NCBI GenBank assembly: GCA_037043235.1 | Contig: JAWRVZ010000056.1 | Coordinates: 1,067,501 to 1,131,500 of the forward strand | Direction: 5' to 3' | Length of the DNA stretch: 64,000 nt | Origin: Rhodeus uyekii | Taxonomy: Eukaryota > Chordata > Actinopteri > Cypriniformes > Acheilognathidae | Shown here: positions 51,401 through 63,000 of the stretch, piece after piece | Layout: each line of letters begins with the position of its first letter | Position numbering within the stretch: the stretch's first letter is position 1 | Position numbers and translations under genes: made by a program | The notes under the pieces: generated by a model | Told to the model about the DNA's origin: nothing | The model's input: the letters and a program-made list of their open reading frames with translations, nothing else | Databases searched by the model: none

Positions 51401-54400
51401 AGCAACATGTAAGTGAAGAAATTATTTATAGTGTTATAATGGATGGAAATACAAGTCTATTTCCAGCCTGATAATGTTACAAATTCTAAATATGTCTAAC
51501 ATGAAAATACCTTTCATTGTTCTGTTGTCCATCCGTAAAAGTGTAATTTGATTTTGAGTGGACTCCAGATCACTTTTCATTTCACCAATGTCCTTCCTCA
51601 TCAAATCCAGGAGAGACAGTTTTTGGTTGATAGAGTTCAGGAGCTCCACATCCAGACCGAGAAGACCAACATCATCTGTGTGTTCACAAGTGTTTTGAAA
51701 CCATTTGTGTAATGATCTGTGGCTTGAATTAGTTACACTTCATTTTGATAGACCACTTTAGATATATTTATACTTGTAACTATAAGAAACTTTGCAACTA
51801 TATGTCAACTGACGCTCATTTGAGTATTAGTAGACTGTTATCTGTCTCTTTACAGTAATTTCACTTGTCTAAGAAAATTTGGAAAAATTTAATATAATTC
51901 TTAAATTTACACCAGAACAAGGTAAATCTGACGACTTTCACTTTCAAGTCTAAGATTAGGAAAGTGTCTTATTAAAATAAAATATAATTTGCTAATTGGT
52001 TCACATTTTGTACACAATTAAATTAAACACTAATATTATAAAAATTTTAGGATCATTACTCCAGTCTTCAGTGTAACATAATCCTTCAGAAACTATTCTA
52101 ATTTTATTTATTATTTGTGCTTATAATGATTATTATTAATATTATGAATGCTGATTTGTTTTTTTTTGTTTTTGCATATTCATATTTTTGTGGAAAATGT
52201 GATACTTTTTTTCTTCAGGATTATTAGATGAACAGAAGGTTCAACAGCATTTATTTGAAATATGAATCATTTGTAATAATTATAAAACGTCTTTTTAGCC
52301 ACTTGCCCCAGACTTTTGGATGGTAGTGTATCTTGTTTTCCCACAAAAATCTGTTTTCATCATTGATAAGAAATATTTATTGGGCAGCAAAACATCATAT
52401 TAGAATGATTTCTGAAGAATCATGGGTCACAGAAGACTGGAATAATAATGCTGAAAATACAGCTTTGATCAAAGGATTTAAATTTTGGGTAAAAAAATTG
52501 GAGCATAGCATTCTAGACAATACCAGAGCATTGTGTTATATGGACTGATTCTACAGAACATATTAATCTTTAGTGCTATTAAACTTCCCTCTATATAAGA
52601 GACAGGATGATTTCATTTGCACTCATACCTTTCTTTACAGGAGCTCGCTTAACTTTCTCCTTGATGACTTCAGCCTCTGAAAAGGAAATGATGTGAAAAT
52701 ATTTGTTGAATATAAATAAATTTTCCTTAAATTGGAAGTAAAATGTTGTAAACCCTTACCTTTCTTCTCAGGGGCTGGTTCAGCTTTCTCCTTGATGACT
52801 TCAGCCTCTAAGATGTTGATAAAATATTTAAAAAAAACATAGATTAAATAGAAAATGAATGTAGCATAATATAAAATTATCCCTGGAAGTAGTGTCAATT
52901 TGATTGTTACAGTAAATAAAACCTTTCTTCTTAGGGGCTGGTTTTACTTTCTTTTTAATCACATAAAACAGCAATGGTGATAATAATAAAAACAGGAAAA
53001 AAAACACACACAAAAATATGACTGAAATAACATATCCTTATTTCAGGAGGTTGAAACCTGATGTGCTGGAATCACACTATACAGGATATCACAATAAAAA
53101 TATAAATATCATACCTTCCTTCATGGGGACTGGTTTAGCTTTTTCTTTGATGACTACAGCTTCTGAATTAGTGATGATGAAAAACACATTTAGAACTCAC
53201 AGAACAAAGAACAATTGTTAATTTAAAACATTATTTGTGACAGCTTATTAAATATAAGTTTAAACTATATTATACTTCACCTAACATTCAAATGGCATTT
53301 ATCTAAAGAACAAACAAACAAACAACGTTCTTACCTTTCTTTGGTGCTGACTTTGGCTTCTCTTTGGTCATTTCGGTTCCTGTAGAACACAGCAGTAGAA
53401 CTTTATGATAGCAAATTAATTAAACAAACAGTTGTGTTTTTGTGCTTTTGATTTAAAACATCAACTAGATAGTTACCCTTTTCTTCAGGGGCTGGTTTGG
53501 CCTTTTCCTCTGGAACCTTGACTGAAAAAAAGAGTAAAAAATAAGGATCTATTTCTGAGAAATAAGGAAATATGCATGCGTCTGTATTCAAATGAGCAAA
53601 TGCTAACATAGATTACACTATATATTAATACCTTTCCTTGTAGGCTCTGACACCGGTTCAGGTGCCTTTTCCTTATGAACGTCAGTCTCTGAAAACAGCA
53701 GTGTTTCATGTAATGAATGATTGTACAGTGGGAAGCAAAATCATTACAGTATGATTTCATTGACATCTATACCTTTCTTTACAGTCGCTGGTTTAGCTTT
53801 CTCCTTGATGATTTCAGCCTCTACAGTGATGATAATAAACATTTTTAGATAAAGAACACATTTTGCCTTACGGATAGTGTCAGTTTGATAACAGTAACTC
53901 AAACCTTTCTTCTCAGGGGCTGGTTTAGCTTTATCTTTGATGACTTCAGCCTCTAAAATAATGATAATATAAAATATTAACCTTATCTTAAAACTAGCCA
54001 AAACAGAAATATCTTTTGACATTGTTCCCTTTCAAAGTGAAACCTTTATATTGAGGCTATAGGGAATGGCATCAGCGTGACCGGTGTCTGAAGCATGTGT
54101 GACAAACACCAATTTATTGGTAGACGACAATCCATGATGTCACGAGTAGAGTACCGTTAAAGTCTAAAAGGCAGCTTGTAATACATTTCATCAGCTTTCT
54201 TTTTGTGTGCATGTAAAATAACACTCTGTTCGAGCTTGTTTGACTTCCGAAAGAGCTGGATGTGCTGATTATGATGCATTCAAGGTAAGAAGCTCTGTTC
54301 TTGTTTGATTCTCTCCCGAGGGATAGGAATCTAGGGTTTACACAAGCACGTTCTGCTCTCAAGGGAGTTGGAGTCACTCATGGTTAGAGGCTCTGTTCAC

Positions 54401-57400
54401 ACTTGATTCTCGATAGAGTGATAAGAACATAGCTTTTGCACAAAGCACATTCAGGAGTTGAATACATTCTTTGTGGTGCGTTCACTGTGGGAAGCTCCAC
54501 CCATGTTTGACTCTCTCGAGGCATATTCCAACCTGACTGATTAATGTGGCATGTCTAATTCTGAGGAAATCCTCCTCTGCTGTCCCACATACAAGTAGGT
54601 GAGCCTTTTTATTCCTCCTAGATCTCCATATTGAGGTGGTGAGATAAAGGAATAATTTGTTGGAGCTGCTTGTGAGCCATCTCTTCCCTGGTGCTAATGA
54701 AGCAAGTGTGTTTGGCTCTCAAAAATGAAAGACAAGACAGGCCTGTGGTGCATTCTCCTTCTCCACTAGATGTCATACTCTTATTTATCTTGCATAATGT
54801 TACAGCGGTGACCCTTGTCATTCATTCAGTGCTAAACATGACAAATGCAGTCCTGATCGGGACATTCAAGCGCAAGACAACGTGAACGAGATCGACCAAT
54901 GAGAGCACGAGTGGAAGCCTCTTCGCCTCTCTCAGAAACAAATGTTGACGATCCAGCGCCGATATCTGATGATGAGGCGCTTCCCGAACTGATTTAAAGG
55001 CCTCATTATACCAGTGCAGTAACACCATCATCATCACATTCATGAACCGCACAGGTCTGTCATCGTCGTCATTACTGGAGTCTCAAGATACTACTGTCAT
55101 TGATGAGTGTAGAGCACCATAATACGTATCGTATGAGTGAGAGAGTAAATGTATAATATTAAGGTTTTATAATTAAATAGATTTAATTAAAATATATATA
55201 AAGTATAAATATACATATTTTAAACATTCTGGTACCTACGCACACATATACGGAAATTCCTAGGGGGGCCAATCCTAATTCGCATATTTTAACGAGGGAA
55301 CACTGTATTGGATTTGTGCATTAGTCTTAAAGTGGCAAATAAATCTCTCACTGCTCTTACCTAAATAACTTTTGTAACTTGAATGAGGATGAATCTTCGT
55401 TTAAATTATACAGTGAAAATTATATGCAGTGTTATTTTACATTTGATTACATATTGATTCTCCTGAAGCAGCTAAATAAAAAGCCACAGATCTAGCCATC
55501 CATGAAACAAAGCACACGGCCAGTGTACTGGCCATTCAATGGTTGCTATAGTCACCATGGAGAAGCATCTGTCTTCGGTCCGCTGGTAATGCGGTCACAG
55601 AGAAATTTACAGACCTGTGGGTCTCAGTCAGCAGCTTTCAGGACATATATACCTCTCTGGGGATCCGTGAGAATTGAACTAGTATTTAGCAAAATAGAGG
55701 ATGTATATTTCTCTCTTGCTCTAAGCTTCCCAAACTTATACTGAGGTAGGGGTTCGTGGACTTATGGACTTATTGATTGTGAAAAAAGAAAAAAAAAATT
55801 TCTACAAAATTTTCAATTATGTAGTGGTGGTAATTTCAAAGGTACTTTGAAACTTTGATCAGCTACCACCAAAGGGCTTTGTCAAGGTAAAAGAAGCTGA
55901 CGGAGTCACTTTTTTCTTAGAGGTCTGCTCTTGGAGGATTGTAAGGCTGACGGCAATATATAAGAGTAATCTCGGATCTTGGAAGTAGAGTCAATTTAGG
56001 CTAGGCCTATTATTTTGTGCATATTTACAGCTTATTGAGGCAGGCATTGAAGCTCCACTTCGAAAGGGAACGGCTAGGTTACGTATATAACCCCGTTTTC
56101 AATTTCCATGTCTATGGCTTGCCTGCACATTTTTTTCAGACAAAAATTGATGACATGTAATACAGGCTCCCTTTTATACTTTTTATAATTAGCGCCAATA
56201 TCACATGCACCATCTAATTGCCCTTCTAATGGACCCAGGGTTACATACGTGACATAGACATTTTTAAATAGACAAATATAAACTGCTCATTGGTCATCTC
56301 AGGTGCTACAAAATATGAGGTTTAACTGTTAAATATTACATATTTTTGATTATTCAGGCAGAAATTTCAGTTTCAAGCATGCCTAATATTGAAGTTTAAC
56401 ACATTACCCTAATTTTTAACATGGGGAAATCTCACCTATTTTTGGTGTCGGTTCAGGGGCCTTTTCTTTAGCAGATTCAGGCTCTGCAAAACATTTTAAT
56501 TAATGCAATGAACAATCATTATAAAGCATGAAAACAACAACACATGCAGGGTGATTTCATTGAAATCTGTACCTTTTACTGGAGCTGGTTTAACTTTCTT
56601 TTTGATGACTTCAGCTTCTAAAATATAGAACAAAAATTAGAGAATGAGGAAAAACTTGATTAGAGTAAATTTGAGCTTGACCTGTAACTTGAAACTACAG
56701 ATATAAAGCTATGTTAAGAATCTTACCTTTCTTCTCAAGAGCTGGCTTGGGTTTCTCCTTGATTATTATGGCCTCTAAAGTGTTGAAAATATTAAATAAA
56801 CAGATTATTCGCATGATCTTAAATTTTCAATACATTTTTCATTACATATCAAACTAAATCAAACCTTTCTTCTCAGGTGCTGGTTTAGCTTTCTTTTTGA
56901 CTTCAGCTTCTAAAATTATAATATAAAATATTTAAATCATTAGCATTATAACTATCCAAAACAAAAGTATGTCTTGACATTGTTTATCAAAAATAAATTG
57001 CAGTACCTTTCTTTGGTGCTGGCTTTGGCTTTTCTTTGGCTGATTCAGGAGCTGCAAAACATGAAGGCTTAATTTTAATATATTTTAGAGTACAGAGTAG
57101 ATCTTTCAGTTTAAAGGATGCCTAACAATTATGTTTTTTGCATGTCCACATTCAAGTTAGTTTTAATTCATTAATATAATAATACTTATCATACAAAAGA
57201 AAACAACATAAATAGGACAATTTCACTGATATCTAAACCTTTCTTTACAGTAATATATCCTTCTCTCGAAATGACCAGAAGCCTTAAAATTATACTTTTA
57301 CCAGAAAGCTTATACTGTATATATTTAGCATGATCTTATATTTTCTTAAAGAACATTTTTATTCTACAAGTAAAATTTTATTATATACAAGTAAAATCTA

Positions 57401-59983
57401 ACCTTTCTTCTCAGGGGCTGGTTTTACTTTCTCTTTGACGACTCCAGCTTCTGAAATTGTGAAAACGTTTACATATAACTAAATACATAATATTAAAGTG
57501 CTACTCAGTTTTAACACTTAAATTAAAGCAAATTTTATCTGCTTGGGTTTATAAAAAACAACTTACCTCTTTTGGGCTTTGGTTCAGGAGCCTTTTCTTT
57601 GGAGACTTCAGGCTCTATAAAACAGCATTTTTCCATGTGATATTTGAATCACTATACAGTGGGAAGGCAATATCACAGATGTACTGATTTCATTGTCTTC
57701 CTTACCTTTCTTTACAGGAGCTGTTTTAACTTTCTCCTTGATGACTTCAGCCTCTGAAATGGCAATGTTAATATTAGAAACTTTAAAATATCTTAAATTT
57801 ATGAGAATTGAAATTAACTAATAAACTCTTTAACACAGAAAAAATAAATAAATCACACATTGAAAAGAGGTAAAGTACCTTTCTTCTCAGGGGCTGCTTT
57901 CACTTTCTCTTTAACTTCAGCCTCTGAAAAGACAAAGATGTCAACATTTTTGAGGGTATTTTATTTTGTCTTTTTCTCACAAAGTTCATTTAACAGATAC
58001 AAAAAAATTCAAACCTTTTTTCACAGTGGCTGGTTTTATTTTCTCTTTTACGACTTCAGCTTCTAAAATGAAATGATGTAAAAGCATTAGCATTATCTTA
58101 AAACTGACCACTGACCTTTCTTTGGTTCTGGCTAAAATTGCACACATACCTCTCTTTGCAGGTTCAGATGCCTTTTCTTTAGGAACCTCCGGCTCTATAA
58201 AATCATATGGTTTGATGTTATAAATGATCATCATATAATATGAAAGCAACAATATGGAGATTATTTAATTCAGCACATACCTTTCTTTACAGGAGCTGGT
58301 TTAATTTTCTCCTTGATGACTTCAGCCTCTGTTATGGTAATGTTAATATTAGAGATGATAAATTAACTTTAAATACACAAGAATAGAATATTAACTTCAT
58401 CTTTGACACAGAAAAAAATAATATCACGCATTGAAAAAAAGTAAAGTACCCTTCTTCTCAGGGGCTGGTTTTACTTTATCTTTAACTTCAGCCGCTGAAA
58501 AGACAATAATGTAAACATTTTTGTGGGAATTTTACTTTGTCTTTTTCTCACAAATAAAGTTCATTTAACAGATAAAACAAAAATTCAAACCTTTTTTCAC
58601 AGTGGCTGGTTTTATTTTTTCTTTGACGACTTCAGCTTCTAAAATAAAATGAAGACGTAAAAGCATTAGCATTATCTTAATACTGACCAGCGAATTATTA
58701 GTGACATTATTCTTAATAAATTGCAGAACCTTTCTTTGGTGCCGGCTTTGGTTGTTCTTTAGTTTTCTCTGGTACTGCAAAACATGAGAGTTTAACTTTA
58801 AAATAGCAGATTTCATGTTACATGTAACATGCAAGTTGTCAAACACACCGAAATACACATATTGGTAATATCAGCAAAGCAAGCATAGAAACGAGTCATA
58901 ATTGTCAACATTTATAACTGTATTGATAAATCAGCAATATAAGGTCATATATTATATGTATATAATTTTCTTTAGAGACAAGTTTTGAAACTTCAACTGA
59001 AAGGGATTAAAGATCAATAAGGATTTTTCAGAACAAAACTTACGAAATGAAAACATATATAGATAATTACACATGACTTTGAGGTATTTAAAATTGCACA
59101 CATGTAACAATACCTCTCTTTGCAGGTTCAGATGTCTTTTCTTTAGGAACCTCCGGCTCTATAAAATCATATGATTTGATGTTATAAATGATCATCATAT
59201 AATATGAAAGCAACAATATGTGGAGATTATTTAATTCAACGTATACCTTTCTTTACAGGAGCTGGTTTAACTTTCTCCTTGATGACTTCAGCCTCTGAAA
59301 TGGCAGTGTTGATATTAGAGACATAAAGATATATTTATTTATATATCTTAAATTTATGAGAATAGAATATTAACTTCATGTTTAACACAGAAAAAATAAT
59401 ATTATCACACACTGAAAAAAAAGGTAACTTACCTTTCTTCTTAGGGGGTTGTTTTATTTTCTCTTTGACGACTTCAGCTTCTAAAATGAAATGATGTAAA
59501 AGCATTAGCATTGTCTTAAAACGGACCAGGGCATTCTTCTTAATAAATTGCAGAACCTTTCTTTGGTTCTGGCTCAGGTGTCTTTTCTTTATGAACCTCC
59601 GGCTCTATAAAATCATATGATTTGATGTTATAAATGATGAAAGCAACAATATATGGAGATTTTTTAACTAATATATACCTCTCTTTACAGGAGCTGTTTT
59701 TACTTTCTCCTTGATGACGTCAGCCTCTAAAATTTTGATAAAAAAACATTATAATATATAATATATTAAATCAGATTTTGTTTAGGCATTGTGTTATCTA
59801 AATTGTTAACCTTTCAACTTAGCGGCTGGTTTAACTTTCTGTTTGACAGCTTCAGACTCTAGAAAACAAGGAATTTTTGCATGTGATAAATGATCATAAT
59901 AATGTCACAATCAATAATGACATCCACGCTTTTCTTTATAGGTGCTGGTTTAACGTTCTTATGTGAAAACGTAAGTTTGTGTT

Positions 59984-60015
<32 letters not shown>

Positions 60016-63000
60016 CAAGTGACACTATCATTCAAAATTTTTAAATCCTTTTAAAAATAGTTTTTTCAGCATTGATAATGAAAGTTTTTTGAGCAGCAAA
60101 TCAGCATATTAGAATGATTTCTGAAGGATACACTGTAGACTAGTCATGACACAGCTTTTCCACCACAGGAATAAATGACATTTTAAAATACACTGCTTAA
60201 AAAAAATGAAGGGAAGACTTAAATCACATATTAGATCTCAATGAATACAATATTACATTTTACGGTCCGGGGAATGTGAGGGCCAGTCAATGTCTTCATC
60301 ATCTAAACTGCCTACACACTCTATAGCCACATGAGGCTGGGCTTTGCACCAGCATAAGATCTGAGAATGGCTCTGAGGATTTCATCTAACAGCAGTAAGG
60401 GAACCACTGGCTAGCATGTACATGCACACCAGTATCCTGCTGGAGGTCATTTTGTAGAGCTCTGGCGGTGCTCCTCCTGTTCTTTCTCACACAAAAGAGC
60501 AGATTTCGGTCCTGCTGCTGGGTTTTCGCCCTGTTTTTCTACATCCCTGTCCAACTCTCCTCGTGTAACGGCCTGTCTCTCGGTATCTCCTCTATGCGCT
60601 TGAAACTGTACTGGGAGACCTCTTTGCGACGGAACGTATCAATGTGCCATCCTGGAGGAGCAGGACTGCCTAACTGGGTTGCAGTTACTGCCTCACTTTC
60701 TACAGACAGTGACAAGGACCCTAACAAAACACAAAACTAAAGACAAATCATTCAGTAAGAAAAAGGAGAGAACAATTGTCTTTGGCCACCACCTGCAAAA
60801 TTATTCAATTTTTGGGGGTTATTTCATTGTTTCCTCTCCACTTATGCCTCCTAACTGGAAAGATTGATGTCACTGAAGTTGAATTGACAAGGTGTTATAC
60901 TGTGATTATTAAGTGTTTCCTTGTTTTGTTTTTTCAAGTAGTGCATATTAAAATAGAAAACAGTTATTTTATATTGTAAAAATATGTCACAATTTTACTG
61001 TTTTTGGTGTAATTTAGGTCAGATGAAAGCAGCCTTGGAGAGAAGAAAATACTTTTTCTAAAAAAAAAAAATAAAATTCTTACCAGTCTAAGTTTAAACT
61101 TTTGAATGGTAGTGTATATACCTTATAATTTTGGGCAAAATATTAACTGGATTTTTTTAGTTTGGGTGAAAGCACAGATGAAATTTGGAACTTCTACCTT
61201 TCTTCTCAGCGGATGGTTTGGCTCTTTCTTTGAGGACTTTAGCCTCTAAAATGTTGATAATATAAAAACATTTTAACATGACATTTTATTTTGCTTAGGG
61301 ATTGTATTAATTTCATAGGTAACCCTCAGTGTTCATACCTTTCTTCTCAAGAGTTGGTTTAACTTTCTCCTTGATGACAGCCTCTATATTTGTATGACAT
61401 AAAATAAGAAGTGAAAGAAAAAGGTTAACTTATTTATAATTATAATGATCTATTATCTATTATTTATAGTTATAATTAACTTATAATTATCTTACAATAA
61501 AAATTGTCTTTATTTTCACAAATTATTGCAAGCACGGATTTTGAACTAGATATGCACTTTTTATTTCAAGGACTGGCTTTCCATTTTCTTTTGCAACCCC
61601 GACAAAAAGGGATGAAACCAAAATGTATGATTTTTTTTGTAGCATATGGAATATACCAGAGCATAAACTGTACAGTATATGAATACCTTTCTTCTTTGGT
61701 TCAGGTGACTTTTCTTTCAAAATTTCAGGCTCTATAAAAAAGCATTGTGTTATGAATAAGCATCATACAGTGGAAAACAACTGTACGTATACACAGGATG
61801 ATTTTTTTGACATACCTTTCTTTACAGGAGCTGGTTTAACTTTCTCCTTGATGACTTCAGCCTCTGAAATGATAATATTACAAATATGTTTAGATAAATA
61901 ATATTTTGATAATGACAAATCATCAATTAACACAGTAAGTCAAACCTTTCTTCTCAGGGGCTGGTTTAGCTTTCTCTTTAACTTCAGGCTCTACAAAAGA
62001 AAACGGAGGAATTTTAATTATGTTGAATGCAAATATTAAATCTCTGAAATACTAACAAGCACAGTCCGAAAAAGAGAGACATCTCACCTTTTTTGGGTTT
62101 TGGTTCAGGAGCCTTTTCTTTGACAAATTCAGGCTCTATAAAACAGTTTAGAATTGATATAATATGATTGATCATAGAGTCATCAGAGAGTGACAACATA
62201 TACAGCATGATTTCATTTCATTCACCTTTCTTTACAGGAGCTGGTTTAACTTTCTCCTTGATGACTTCAGCCTCTGAAATGGCAGTGTAAATATTAGATA
62301 CATAAAGATATATTTATTATATATCTTAAATTTATGAGAATAGAATATTGATTTTATGTTTAACACAGAAAAAATCATAATATCATACACTGAAAAAAAA
62401 GGTATCTTACCTTTCTTCTTAGGGGCTGGTTTTATTTTCTCTTTGACGACTTCAGCTTCTAAAATGAAATGATGTAAAAGCATTACCATTATCTTAAAAC
62501 TGACCAGGGAATTATTAGTGACATTATTCTTAATAAATTGCAGAACCTTTCTTTGGTTCTGGCTAAAATTGCACACATATAGCAATACCTCTCTTTGCCG
62601 GTTCAGATGCCTTTTCTTTACGAACCTCCGGCTCTATAAAATCATATGGTTTGATGTTATAAATGATCATCATATAATATGAAAGCAACACTATGTTGAG
62701 AATTTTTTAACTAATGTATACCTTTCTTTACAGGAGCTGGTTTAACTTTCTCCTTGATGACTTCAGCCTCTGAAATCAGCATGATTTAAAAAATATTTAG
62801 AGATTGTAAATGTCTTTGCATTATCTTAAAATGTTCATGAAGTTAATGGTAACTCTTACCTTTCTTTACAGGAGCTGCCTTAACTTTCTCCTTGATGACT
62901 TCAGCCTCTGAAATGGCAGTTAATATATAAACTATAAAATATCTTAAATTTATGAGAATAGAATATTAACTTCATCTTTAACACAGAAAAAAAAATTCAC

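Noticed and set aside
60468..60740. 90-residue plus-strand frame
   Set aside because: It is antisense to the Tc1-like transposase remnant read on the minus strand.
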